Source of the DNA: Sparassis latifolia
Taxonomy: Eukaryota; Basidiomycota; Agaricomycetes; Polyporales; Sparassidaceae
Assembly (NCBI GenBank): GCA_018466975.1
Contig: CM031558.1
Coordinates: 2,790,001-2,854,000 of the forward strand
Reading direction: 5' to 3'
DNA: 64,000 nt
Part shown: positions 35,191 to 47,399 of the stretch, piece by piece
Layout of the letters: every line of letters starts with the position of its first letter
How positions within the stretch are numbered: position 1 is the first letter of the stretch
Made by a program: the position numbers and the translations under genes
The notes under the pieces: generated by a model
What the model was told of the DNA's origin: nothing
Database searches by the model: none
The model's input: only the letters and a program-made list of their open reading frames with translations

Positions 35191-36042
35191 CCGTGTGTTG
35201 AAGGAGAGGTCAAGCAAAGATAGTAACACAGTTCCAGAGGTTTGTTGTATGAATAATGTGATTGTTTGATTTGATGAGGCTTAAGGTCGGTATGAACCTC
35301 AAGAGTGCGGAACAATTGCTTGAAGTCCTAACGTACACAGGTGATCCGAGCGCATAACATTTCAATGTCCATGGACGTCGATTTCCAGGTGAATATTGCG
35401 AACGCTTTAGCCTGAACGTCTACGAGGTATCGTGGAGACCATGTCAGTCAATCCACTTGCGTAATTCGAACAGGCCTACCGACCTAGGACCTTGACAGTG
35501 CGGTCAAAACTATGTAATTGGAGGCACATCTACAAAATTCGAAATCACCGCACGATTGTCCAAGACCTCAATTGGTCAAGTAGATCTAGCCTTAGCTTGA
35601 ACGTATCGATGCGGCTCACGATGGGATGCGCAATCATACCTCAGCGCTGAACATGGGATATCGATCTAGGTTGAACTTCGGGGATGCCACGATTGAAGAA
35701 TGCACGTCGGTAAGCGCCGCTGCACTGCCTCCATTTCAATCTTGAGACAATGATCCAGAGATCTTGTCCGGCTTTTGGATCTGAGTGGTAAGTTCATACT
35801 AGGAGGCAGTGCGATAATGTGTGAACGTGAGTAGTATTCTTTGAGTCCTACATCACAGATACGGTAACATGGACTACGTACGTGTACATGTTCAAATGTC
35901 CAATTTCTCCGCGGTGAACATGAATGTAATGGCCACTAGTGGTATCTCTCTGAACATCAAGAGGAAGTTGAACGTCACGGTCGATCGTGCATAGTAACAC
36001 CTCCAACTGTCCACTCACCCGCCTTATCGCGCACTTCCCACC
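35191..36042. other. Intergenic, no supported gene
   Basis: Shared 3' flank of reductase copy 3 and the convergent F-box gene. No frame longer than about 60 codons and no recognised repeat. Confidence 0.5.
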
Positions 36043-37356
36043 TCACCTAGTCAATTCTACTTTCGCAATCCCTCGCAGCCTCAATTTGGGTAATTGAGAG
36101 ACCAAGTCATCCTCCCAATCTCCCTCAGGGAGCTCGGTATCGCCCGAGGATGAGAACTGGAAGACTACTTCCTTGAGCTGAGAGAATTGCGGTCCGACCA
36201 AGATGTCCTCCATCCCTGCACCCTGTATCCGGAGTAGTACATCTTTCGCACCGTCTAGCGGCGTAGCACTATACCCGTAGTGGAACGAAAACGTCAACGC
36301 GCGCACTAGTTGGCTGCATATATACCGAGACAGTAGCTCCTTTATCCAGCCGAAATCTGTGCGATCGAGACGAACAGGAATCTGAAGCGACCGAAGGCCC
36401 GTCAAATCCACCATACTCGAGCCTTGTTCTGGCGAAGTCTCATCAGTATGCCTTGCGCACGGTATTAAAAAATACTGACCTGAAACAAACGATTCCATCC
36501 ATTCATTGTCTGCTCCAAAAGTGAGATGTTGAAGGGACGAGCCAACAGCATGCATTAACTGAGCTAGTCCACTAAGCTCTACGTCGTCGACCTGAAAAAA
36601 AAGAGTGGGGATAGGATATGCAGGTAGAGATAACTACTGCGTATGACATACGGTGAGATCGTTCAATCGCAGGCGGGACTTATAGCCACCCAGCGCAAAT
36701 GGGTTTGAGCCATGTCCTAGCCAAGATACGTTCCAGCATTCGACAGCAAGGAGGTTCGGAAAGTTAGAGACTAAACGGGCGAAGTCCGAGAACGACCGAA
36801 ATTCGACGTGAAAGAGCTGCAGATCGGTAATGGAAGCAAACTCGTGGATAGCTATGAAGTAGATTCGATGGAAGGTAGCCACAAACGGCGTGGCATAGGG
36901 CGATTCGAGAGTAAGTGACCTCAGTCTTGGGAGCTTCCGAGCAAAAACAATAGGGAAGATGGTCATTAATCTGAAGGGTTTGTTATCGTCCGGATGTTTT
37001 ATGATCAGCTCCTGAACAAACGTCGCAAGGCGCGGGGACTGGTCGATCAACTTTGAAAACGCGTGTAACTGCTCTCTCGTGTTTAATTCGACCGTGTGGA
37101 ACAAGTTGTACTGGCTCCTGGCTAGCCAGGCGCGGCATGTGAGAGCGCAGGAACGAAGCGTGGTGTAATTGCGTTCGTCCGACGACTCTTCCCGCGAGAG
37201 GTCAATGATATAGTCATAGACCTCTAGCGGCAATCTGGATCTCCCCCATAACATTTCCTCAATACTGTGAGAGGTTCCTAGACTGCATGCGTGGCCACAG
37301 CTGCAGGCAAAATCTAGCTCACAGAGAGGACGATGTGCTGGTCGAACCAAATTCAT
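36043..37356 (-). CDS. F-box protein, basidiomycete LRR-like type
   Basis: The first exon starts MNLVRPAHRPLCE at 37356; an alternative start is MLWGRSRLP at 37254. The F-box is RLPLEVYDYIIDLSREESSD followed by LRSCALTCRAWLARSQYNLF. It is followed by a row of LRR-like segments such as KLPRLRSLTLESP and ITDLQLFHVEFRSFSDF. An intron with a T-rich end near 36593 leads to VDDVELSGLAQLMHAVGSSL and the C-terminal part ending KVELTR. A 51-nt in-frame intron probably interrupts it near 36430-36480. F-box proteins of this kind couple substrates to SCF ubiquitin ligases; they are very numerous in mushroom genomes and the target is unknown. Confidence 0.72.
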
Positions 37357-38157
37357 GAGTGATACGATGGTTGAATGAGGCCGAGCGCACCGATTATGCG
37401 AGGGAGGATAGAACAAAGAATGGGATCTGCAGAAAGCTAGCCAGTGGAAGGAGTGAATTTAAAGTACATCCAGTAAGCATCGCTTTTTGATCGCTTTTGC
37501 ATTAGTATCCTGCGAACCTGTTTGTCTTTAAATCTACCACTTGCAGTGCACAGGTTGAACGATCGCGAGAGGATGAATCTATGGCACACGTAAGCTCCAG
37601 CAGGCACATGCTACTCACGCACGCGAGCTTCATTTGTATCATTCAGTATGCCATCATTACTCCTTGCAGCCGAGCCGAATCAACCGCGATGCTCAGTTAT
37701 CAAGCATGAGCTATCTCTGGATTAATTAGCAAACCGACGCGGACCTTACTCGTCTCAGAAGTGCACGCATATTGCTGGCTGTGTTGATATCCCGACCTGT
37801 GTAGAAATCCTAGGTGGATGATCGAGTCATTGAGACGTTTTGCGGCTGTCCTTCGGGCATTCCGAAACCTGTCCAACTTTAGAAGTGGTTGCCATGGGCG
37901 CTTATTTGGGCGTTTCTCTGGAGTCTGCCTGGTCAGACTTTCGCATACCTTTAGGGAAGCGCCTTCGCCTTCGGTGTAGGAAGATCAGAAACCCATGTCA
38001 AGGCTGGATATTATGTCTGTATGTCTATCCGTCACTCATACTTTTTGCCGAGGACACTTACAGTAGTACTCAGAGTGTCCTCCATCACTTCATCGGCGCC
38101 AAATGCAACGCCGGTGCCAGCGTCGTGGACCGCTCCGCCATCGTGGTAAATTCATTA
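37357..38157. other. Upstream region of the F-box gene
   Basis: No gene recognised. The frame at 37840-38205 runs into the transposon and is not credible. Confidence 0.45.
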
Positions 38158-38748
38158 GTGTTGCTGAAGTTCAGTTCAGTCCAGTTCAGAGGCCATTTTC
38201 TCTGAACCTGAACCTGAACCTACAGTGAACCTGCTGAACCAGAACCAAGTCTGAACCATAGGTTCAGAACCAGTTCGAACCTCTGAACCTGAGATTTTTC
38301 AATCTAGCAATTCTAAGGACAATGGGGGCCTCCCACCTTTACTCTACATACTTCTTAGTATTATTGGTGCATTACCCACCATCAAAATGCTCTAGTGAAC
38401 TGTGTAGAATGGTAATCTCATGTTTGACCAAGAGTGAGTATTACATAAGAGGATGCTATACAGGGTATGTCTGTGCAATTTCAGCGGAATATAAGAGACT
38501 ATAGTCAGCACATGTATATTCTATACCATTTTGCAGTCTTTAATTGCACTGAAAACTCTCAAAGTCATAAGGATGCCCATATATTTGGTTTTTCCAATAG
38601 GTTTTAGCCTATCAGGTTCGAACCAGTTCATGCTTGAACTGAACCTACCTAGCAGAGGCTGAACCAGAACCAGAACCTGAACTGAACCTAGGTTCAGTTC
38701 AGAGGTTCAGGGTTCGAACCTTGGTTCTGAACTGAACTTCGGCAACAC
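38158..38748. mobile_element. Nonautonomous TA-flanked DNA transposon with GGTTCA/TGAACC arrays
   Basis: The left end starts GTGTTGCTGAAGTTCAGTTC and the right end, on the minus strand, starts GTGTTGCCGAAGTTCAGTTC. Each end borders TA (38156-38157 and 38749-38750), and the flanks on both sides resemble AAATTCATTA. Inside each end is an array of about 150 bp made of TGAACC/GGTTCA and CAGAACC variants in both orientations (38165-38300 and 38600-38740). The core is AT-rich and carries no protein. This is the same plan as the element at 1184 but with unrelated repeat words. Confidence 0.75.
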
Positions 38749-39995
38749 TAAAATTCATTAATTTACTAGTGTTGTGGGTGTGTTACTTTTAATTCACCGT
38801 GAGTTTCACCTCCGTGATTGATGCGACCACCGTCCACTTTTTTCGGTATCAATCGATAATCGTTGACGCAGTCGAAGCGACACATTTTCCGCTGTACAAG
38901 TACACCAACTGCACGTATTTTCCGATGCCTAGTGTGTGCTGCAGTTCCACGACGTCTGTCTCCGCGCCGCGGCGTCTTCCGATGCTAGCTCGCCAGAAAG
39001 AACACTAGTGGACCTTGGTGCTCTCATGAACGCGTCCTTGGCAAGCAAGCTGTTCAGGTTTGTGTGAACGTCCCTGCCCCGAGCTGCCAAGCTAGCACGG
39101 GCAGCAAGAGCCGGCTAACTGGTGCGTTCCATCCTGCTCCGTAGTTAGATATCTTCGGTCAATGACTCGCGTTAATGTGCAGATGCTGGGTGGGGAGGAT
39201 GCACCGTATCGCTTGTCGCAGAAGACAAGATGGATGAATTCATCTCGCGGATAAAGGCAGTATAAGTACTGGCCTTGCAAGAGTCTCGAAGGTGGTGCGC
39301 TGCCTGGTATCAATTTGGCGACGAAGCCGAGCAGCGTGGCATTTCGTGAGTAAAATGGCTGTATTTTTTATCTCCGGTATTCCGTCTGTCCAGTGGATAA
39401 TGTTGATCAGTGTCGGTTTCAGCGGTGTTGAAGCAGAGAATGTAAGATATGTGAAAAATCACGAAAGGCACAATATTTAACACTCACACGTTCACTGAAG
39501 CAATCAGAACAGACCCCATATTTTTGGACAAGTGGCACAGTTGTAGTTTTAGTTGTAAGGTGTACTAGACAAACCGATGCAGACCAGAACGTTCATCAGC
39601 AGTTTAGTGGATGTCAATTGCAATATTTGAACGGAATGCTTGCAGACCATTCAGATTCTTGAACACAACAGAATTATTCAGGGAATTAAAGACCAATGCC
39701 TGAAGTTCCCTGGTCCTCGGACAATGGAAGATTCAATACGGATCCGGATGAACCAGGATTGAATTTCACGAAGCAATGCAGAATGCGGAGTACATAATTT
39801 ATACATGAACATTTCAATCACCTGATGAACAAGATTATGCGCCCACCTCAGAAAATCGGGCAAGGTCTAATATTAATATCGCGACTGGAAGGAAAGGTCG
39901 GATACCGTACAAGGAAAGTTGACAGGCAGCAGGGGGCCACGGCTAGCCGGCACCTCAGCTGGCGAACTACCACCGTGACACGACGCCTCGACAGC
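38749..39995. other. Intergenic, no supported gene
   Basis: Short frames only. The nearest features are the transposon end and the leader of the next F-box gene. Confidence 0.45.
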
Positions 39996-41356
39996 ATGAA
40001 GTTGTTGTCCCTCAACGACGATGTTCTCTTCCTCGTCGCCTCTCTTCTCGATCCCCTCGATGCCCTCCGCCTGTCGGAAACCAGTCGGCATCTCTATCTC
40101 ATCGCGCTCCCTCAGGCACTCTCAGCCATAACTCTCTTGACACACCGCCAACTCACCGCATTCTGCAAATACATGCTCAGAAGTCCGTCAACTCGCATGC
40201 ATCTTTTGCGCGAGCTCGCTATTGTACCCCCAGACGGCCTCTTTTCTGATGTGGCACCTCTCCTCGCGGATGTGCTCGAGCAGGTTCTCGGACTGCAGTC
40301 GATCATCATGCATCATGCAAACAGTTTCATCAAGGCAGCACCACGCATTGGCGATGCCCTCGCTGCCCTCGAGGGACTCGACGATCTCCGTCTACTTGGT
40401 GCCCGCGAGCTTGTGGTAGAGATGCTTCCCAGACTTCGCAGTAGGCCGCGTTTATTCCAGCTTGAGTGCTCGGGACAACCTCGCATTGCACTTCATCTCT
40501 CTCAACTTTCGGCTCTGCAGAATGCGGTGTTTATTGGATTGGTCAATGTTACGATCGACGACGATTTGTTCACGGAGCAGCCCGCGCCGTGGGAGGCATT
40601 GCAGCATCTTAGCCTCGACTATGTTAAGATCCCCGCGACTTTCTTCCTTAACTTCCCGAATCTCGAAAACGTAGCGCTGCGGTTGGATGAGATAGTGGGG
40701 CCAGTACCAGATGCGCCGATTCCCTCACCGTCGGTGCGCTCTGTCCGCGGCACGATGCTCAACGCGTCATGGATATGCGATCAGACATCTGAAGAAGATA
40801 TCATACGAGCACTGCGAGCACTGCAGTATGTCTCGCCCCTGACGCTCTCGCTGAAGATTTTCGTAGACCCATCGCCTACGTTCTGGACACGTCTTGTCGC
40901 GCTATCTCCACAACTCAGGTATCTCGATATAGAGTTGGATGGTGTGAGCGTACCGGAAGAGGAAGGGCAGCTTCGAGTTGTCTTCAGTACTACGTCGTGG
41001 CTGGTGAGCACCTACATCTTGGTGATGCATAGGTTCTGTCGTGCTGACTCTTTGTCTTTGCTTAGCGCACAATCCCCCCTCTCCTCGCCAATCTGAATAT
41101 CATTTGTCTCCGTATCTCCCTCGCGGATACGCGCGATGATCGTGACATGGAAATTCAGGACTTATTCTTGCAACATATGTGTGCCTCACTGCGCTACATC
41201 TCAGTCAAATCTATACCTCTCGGGCCCTGGCAGGACGACTGCGGGTATTCATGGTGGAGCGTTGAGGAATCCGGGGACACAAGGCGGCTCGTGACAATGT
41301 CCAGTGAGGCTGGAGAGGCCATCCACGAAAGCTTGTGGACTCTATTCGCGGAGTAA
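39996..41356 (+). CDS. F-box/LRR-like protein
   Basis: Starts MKLLSLNDDVLFLVASLLDP, a textbook F-box opening, then ALRLSETSRHLYLIALPQAL. LRR-like segments follow for about 300 residues (QLECSGQPRIALHLSQLSAL, LQHLSLDYVKIPATFFLNF, LRYLDIELDGVSV). An intron at 41004-41065 joins to RTIPPLLANLNIICLRISLA and the end ESLWTLFAE. An open frame continues upstream, but the ATG at 39996 puts the F-box at the N-terminus as usual. The probable role is substrate recognition in an SCF ubiquitin ligase. It is not closely similar to the other two F-box genes here. Confidence 0.75.
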
Positions 41357-42442
41357 ATTCAATGTTCCACCACCGCAGGTGGTTCTCTTGGATGACGAAC
41401 AGTTGTTTCAATCAGTGGTGTCTATTGCTGGCCTCATTTTCCTCACAATAGTCCGAGATATCGGCTGCTGGTTCTCTGAGTGCGTGCTCGCCTTCTGGGT
41501 TGACCAAATAATACTTCGCGATGTCTCCTCGTCCCTGCTGACGATATCTCTACCCGTCTTTGAGTCTCTGCAGTAGCGTTAACTTCACCCGTGGTATATT
41601 AGAATGAATTACAAGTTTAAAGCACTGGTTTATGACGTTCTTTCACCCCATGAATGCTTGTGTAGCTTCCCTGGTCAATTACACCGTGCGTTATCTCAGA
41701 ATGGATAGATTTGAGCTAGTGTATACATAGTTTGGAGCTGAAGCAAATCAATGCGGACCAGCCCGTCTTACCGCTCCCGGCTTGTTCCCCGATATCCTAG
41801 TTGTCAATGCATGTCCCGCCACAGGCGGCACACACAGGCGAGTGCATTGCGGAAGAGCGTGGATGCGGATCGACACGTGGATACAAGTTTACAGTGGGAG
41901 ACGGGTCGTCCTGGCAGAGCCACTCGGAATGTTCTTTGAATCTTTATGAGAAATAATAAATATGCTTGAATATTCCGATCACGATGTCCATGGGGAGGTT
42001 AGTGATCAAAAATGCTTTCTCTTCAGGGATTCCTGGTCAATATTCGTAACTAACGGGGCCACAATGGCATCGAATGGATCGTGTTCGTTAGTTTCGAAGT
42101 CAAGAAAGAAAGCCATAGAATGTATCACGCACCATCCTGCCGTCTTTCTACATGAACGTAAGCTTGTCCATGTTCCGTCGTACTTCGTACGAGCTCGGTG
42201 ACTCTGGGGTAGTACCCATTCGGTTCGGTTATAGTCAAAATCCCGAATGCGCAGTTATTGCTCACTGATCTGTGTCTTATGCAGGTTCGACGTTCGGTGC
42301 GTGAGCAAGTCTCTGCGGACAATCGTGCATGAAATATCAGGTGTGAATACTCATCTTTCATTACACGGATGTTTTTCATTGTACACAGCCAACTGAAGAT
42401 CTGAAAGCGCGCGAAAAGCTACTCGCGAAATCCTAGGACAAC
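41357..42442. other. Intergenic, no supported gene
   Basis: 3' flanks of the F-box gene and of the epoxide hydrolase, which converge. Only short frames. Confidence 0.5.
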
Positions 42443-43745
42443 TCACATCCTTGCAGGCTGCACCTCCCTAATCCCATCGATCCACGCCAACAACTCGCGA
42501 TTAAGCTCATCGGGCTGCGCCAGCTGTACCCAGTGGTCCGCGTCGAAGCCCCTCCACGTCAGGTTGGGGCACAACGCCTTCGCGAAGAGCTCCGGCACGC
42601 AGACGTAGTCCCGCATCGCAGCACCGAAGAACGTCGGTTGCTGCACAGTGTAGCGCTCCTGCGGAATTTCTATAGCACGGAGCGTCAGGAAAGCGCAAGA
42701 CAACAGCAAGCCGAAAGTACGTTTGTTATCCTCGGCGCTGAGACCGGAAGTCATCACTTTGTACCAGTTGAGCGGGCCCGCGATGCCGAGGTCGCGGATG
42801 CTTTCCTTCATGTGCTTCTTGTCCTTTGTGTGCGCGATACTGGGCATCAAGACTGTGCGAATAGTAGGAAAAGGTGCTTACAGCCTCCGTGAGGTAAGAT
42901 ACGGGCGGAAGCGCTCGATCCGCAAGGACCCATGCTTTGAGCGCGCCGACTGGCGCCAAGTCCGTGCGCCAGTATGCAGGATCAGACGGGTAAACGATAT
43001 TGATGAACGAGTCCCACTAGAAATCAGTGCCAACGGTCTTGAGAACTCCGAGTGCGATGTCTACGTGGAAGCGCAAAGCACCCACATGTTCCTCTATGAT
43101 CTTATCTGCGCCTTCCTCGGAGAAGAACCTGTTCGACCGGTCGTCCGGCAGTCAATCATCAACAGTGCATTTGACCGGTGGAGGGAAACGTACAACCAGT
43201 ACCCGAAAAGCTCATAGCCAAAGAGGCCTTTGAGATGGTCGAGGAAGTGGGTAAATGTCCCCGAGGTCGATGGCGGAGAGTAGCCAACCGAAAGAAATAC
43301 AAAACCGAGGAAGCGTTCGGGGTAGTAATTCGCGATACGGCAGGTGAGCCCGCTGCCCCTACAAAAGTGCATGCCTGGTGAGTGAGCTTTGACAGGAGAG
43401 ACAGAGGCAACGAGATGTACCAGTCATGCCCAATCGCGACCGCCCTCCCGGGGCGACGTTCTCCGCGTCAAGTATGTCAATCATATCCGCCGCCATCCCG
43501 CTGAACTTGTACTTCTCAACCTCTGTCGGCTTGTCCGTGCCGCCGTATCCCAGCATGTCTGGTACGATCACCGTGAATCCGTGCGCACGGAAGAACGGGA
43601 CTTGGTGGCGCCAGTCATAGGAGGTCGATGGAAAGCCGTGAATAAAGAGGAGGGCGGGCTTCGCGGAGTCGGTGCCGTGGACGACGAAGTAGTTGTACTT
43701 GAGACCGCGCTTGGTAGTGAGCGACCTGTACGCTGAGGGGTCCAT
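42443..43745 (-). CDS. Soluble epoxide hydrolase-type alpha/beta hydrolase
   Basis: Starts MDPSAYRSLTTKRG at 43745. Visible landmarks are the oxyanion motif HGFPSTSYDW, the strand VIVPDMLGYGGTDKP, the nucleophile elbow GHDWGS split by an intron, ANYYPERFLGFVFLS, a cap domain, and near the end RGFDADHWVQLAQPDELN with the catalytic histidine. Such enzymes hydrolyse epoxides to diols by a covalent Asp-ester mechanism. At least four introns are needed, one of them (43018-43086) ending at TAG directly before WDSFINIVYPSDP. Between DILDAENV and AIGHDWG the frame shifts near 43443-43452, within a CCC and GGGG run, so this is either a sequencing error or a recent break. Confidence 0.78.
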
Positions 43746-44794
43746 TCTCGGATGGTGAGGATGGGTGGCTATGGCGCTGCCAGTTAAATACAGCTAATGG
43801 ATCGCCAGGTACTCGATACCTCCGCAATTTGATATGGATAAGACGATCGCGATCACGCGCACTCGACGTTCATCGGGCATCCCAGAATGCCCGAGGTCGG
43901 AAATCGCATGGACTTCAGAATTCATACATCAACATCAGTGAAGATCCGATGGCAACCGTGGACTACGAACGAGATGAACATGCGTTCGGGCAGAAGAACT
44001 TGAACCCAGGGCACGATACACCAACTAGAATGCTTGATGAGAATGGCCCTCCAAAAAACTTAAATATCTCAATGAATATTGCTGCTGGAGATATAGACTT
44101 CTGGAATCAGGTCAGAGTAAATAAAAGAGAGACGTCTTGAAGTGGTCGTCCACTACGCGCTCAATGATTGGACCACACGGTGTGACCTGTGCACGTGATA
44201 CGAATCTTTGACGCCAGTCACTTCTACGACTACCACAATCATTGACAACTCTCACACTCCTTCTCCTCTTTCTGCATGTCCTGGGTGCATCCAAGAATAT
44301 GAATATGCATGTGTGGACTCCACTCTGTGGGTGTAAGCTCCAGTTCATCATAATGAGTATGATCTAGTAATGCCCATACTGCATGGAATATGCTTGTGTT
44401 CAGAGGGCCAGAACTGCAAACAGAATCAGAACCCAGAAAAGACAGAAAGAAACATACTTGAGTTATAGGGCACAAGGCTTTGCAATGTGCATTCATTCTT
44501 AGATCTGCATTTTCACTGGCTCATGGGTGTGACACTCACTGGTATAGCACACATCAAGATTGTGACAGATATGAACAGTAGTTAGAACACTTAAGAAATG
44601 CATAAAACATTCATGATTGGAGACAATACATCAAGATAACACATATGATGAAGAGGTAAGTGTGATGACAGGACACAAATGTACATAAAGAGAATTGTAG
44701 AGAGCCTCCATAGGTATGTATATAAAAGAAACATTACTGAAGACTGACTTGACCACTACATAGACCTAAAATGCATTGTCCTATGTTCACCTGC
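43746..44794. other. Intergenic, AT-rich to the right
   Basis: The left part is the promoter side of the epoxide hydrolase (minus). A minus-strand frame at 44239-44496 (DHTHYDELELTPTEWSPHMH) could be a decayed exon of an element-borne gene; no family is recognised. Confidence 0.35.
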
Positions 44795-46205
44795 TTAGGT
44801 GATAGAGGCATTGGTATGCCAACTAAGCCAGCGACTATAAGCAGTGGAGCCCATGGCTTCAAGAATACGAATACGTAGGAACTTCCAGAAAGGCTCAAGC
44901 TTCAGAATACGTTCTGCCAGAGTGTCCTCCTCCATCCAGGATGCCTTAGGAAGTGGTGGCATGGGGAGAAAGTATCCTGTTGTAGCTGCTGACATAGATG
45001 CTGTACCCTATTATGCTCAGCTTCTTCAGTACCAACCTTACAATTAGTAGAGATCACTTACCAGATTGTTATCATCCTCTTCCTCCTCTTCCTCGAAAGG
45101 ATCTAGAAGGTTTTGGTAAAGATTGTCTTTCTTCAAGTTGGGAGTTTCGCCATCCTCTACTTGTCTCTGCTTCTCTTCTTTAATGACACACCTACATTCA
45201 TCCAACAACAGCAAGAGGCGTTCACTTGAAGTTATCTGCCTAGAGTACTGTTCTGCTGTAAGTCTGTCACCTTCTTCAGTTTGTGTAAGAGGACGCTTAT
45301 ATGTTAAGTTCTATTGGTGATTAATAAGAGATAAGAAATTTAAGAGAGAAAACATCTCGTACTTGGCAATAAGCATGTGTCTTTCGTACCTCATAATCTT
45401 GGCTCATCAATTGATGCAACTCTTGCACCTCCTCGCCTATATTTCTGAAGACATATATGTCTGCATTGAGTGTGCCAAACCAAGCAACACCATCTGCAGA
45501 TACAGGTCCATATTCCTTTGAGGCATTACGAACATAGAAGTCGCTCGCCTGGTAGTGATGAGTGTGATATCCATTTGGCATGGAAGGTAAGCTCCAGGAG
45601 GAAAACTCCTTCAAATCAACAATAATTGCCCCCAAGAAGTCTGGCTTCTCTGTCAAGAGACGTAGAACTTGAGAAGACACTGTATGCCATGACTGAGAAA
45701 ATGCAACTTCAACAAGAATGAGCTCCCTCCGCTCTGAGATCCGTTCCATGCTGCCTCGAATAATGCAATGATGTGGGGTCTTGAGTTTCAACAGTATATC
45801 TGGCTCTGCCTTGCCTCCTTTGACAAGTATCTCAGAACCACCTTGGGGTTCTAACACTTGTCCATCACTGCTAGACAAGAGAGAATGGTCAAAGCAATGT
45901 GCAAACACTTGAGCAATGTCCTGGTGAATATCAAGAGGAAATTTGATGTATAGCTCTTGAATCTCTCGGTCATACCAGACACTAGGGCCACATAGTTAAA
46001 TAGTGGAAAAAAGGGCAAGAACAGAGAGATATATACCGTGGGGCCGTCCCATAGTGTCATTCAATTTCTCAACAAACATTTTATATGTGGTGAGGTCAAC
46101 GTGAGTGAACGTCTGAAACCAGGTTCAATCTTCAGTTGGTATCCTAGCCCTGCCAGATAAATGCTAACTTACCTGGGCCAACGGGCGTTCATACAACGGC
46201 AACAT
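44795..46205 (-). CDS. AT-rich, mobile-element-like gene with a possible nuclease-fold core
   Basis: Exons run from MLPLYERPLAQ (46205), through TFTHVDLTTYKMFVEKLNDT and GRPHG, to VWYDREIQELYIKFPLDIHQ, then AEPDILLKLKTPHH and LILVEVAFSQSW. A later exon has LTYKRPLTQTEEGDRLTAEQ and an acidic stretch. The last exon would give LAERILKLEPFWKFLRIRIL and stops at 44795, but its joining phase is uncertain. The EPD and VEVAFSQS pair on adjacent strands recalls divergent PD-(D/E)XK proteins in which the lysine has moved; this is only a hint. The gene is AT-rich compared with its neighbours, suggesting a mobile or recently spread origin. Function unknown. Confidence 0.5.
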
Positions 46206-47399
46206 AATATATTCTGTGAATATCCTTCTGACCAACACCTCCTTATCTGTTGATGACACCTCCCTCAGTACCGCGGCAGGGAGAATCTTGGCATCTGTTA
46301 ACATCTTCGCCAATATTGCTTATTTTTGCAGGAGAAGGGGTGAAAGTGGTCTTATCTACATGCACGATATTAGATCTCAACAGGTTGTTATGATGTACTA
46401 TGCACTAACCGTTTCAAATGGTCTGCAAGGTTCTCCTACTCGTTGTACTAGTAGGCCCCGCAGAGAGGCTCGCGCTACGGTGGTTAACTGAGCAGGGGTG
46501 AATGAACTCTGCACTAGCTGAAAACACACGATTTAGAAGTTAGAATGTACGATGTTCAGAGCAACTTGAATGTAAGACGTGTGGACTCACCACCAGAACG
46601 TTGCTGGAGGCTGTTGTAAGAGTGCCACGTCACGGTTACTAGTAAGCGGAATTCCGCACCCTAGTAAAGTGTGATTCCCACAGTTTATGGTAGTTTAAGT
46701 CCCAATATTACGCTCTACAGTATAGTACATGATTTTTTTCACAAACCATGGCGTGCTTGCTCACCTCCTCATGCGTACTTCGCAATTGCAAGTAGTGGTA
46801 CAGAATGTACAAACATAAGTAAAGGGAGACGCGCGGAAGAACCCAGCGGAACCCGGTGAACTACAAGAGCTGCTATAGCATTGCACCCCCTGTCCCTCCA
46901 CGCACCCAGTATGCATGGTCCTAGCTCCCGGAAAACAGAACGACTTGGATATATACGGTCAACTCTGGAGGCTGCGCAGTGCACAGTGCAAGGCTGTCCA
47001 GAAATTGATCACGTGGCGGTGATGAAGCTCTTGCATCACCGCACTGCCGGCGAAGCCCTGGCATATACTTACACGATCATTCACGCTTTTCACTGTCACT
47101 CTCAATCCTTCAGAGCTTCACAACGTACGAAGATTTGCTTTCATTCTCTGGCGTGAAAATCTGGAGATTTGGAGAGTCCAGAAGGTCGCACATTGCAAGC
47201 TACTCCCATAACTCCTCGCAATCACGACCTTAGAATTCTCGTTGTGTCGGGTATATCTCTCATCCTCGAGGCTGTTGTTGTGAGCGGTCATTCTGGTTGG
47301 ACGTGAGTTTTGTCTCGGCCTGTATCCGAACGTATCCCCGAGTCATGACCGAGCACAGCAGTATCCGCTGCCCACCGTCCTTTAACTCCTTCAACCACC
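46206..47399. other. Intergenic; divergent upstream regions
   Basis: Between the AT-rich gene (minus) and the phosphatidylserine decarboxylase (plus). No gene is seen. The decarboxylase ATG at 47400 has a strong CACCATGG context. Confidence 0.5.

Noticed and set aside
38600..38748. GGTTCGAACC sequences resembling a tRNA B box
   Set aside because: They belong to the GGTTCA/TGAACC array of the transposon end; no A box, cloverleaf or acceptor stem can be formed.
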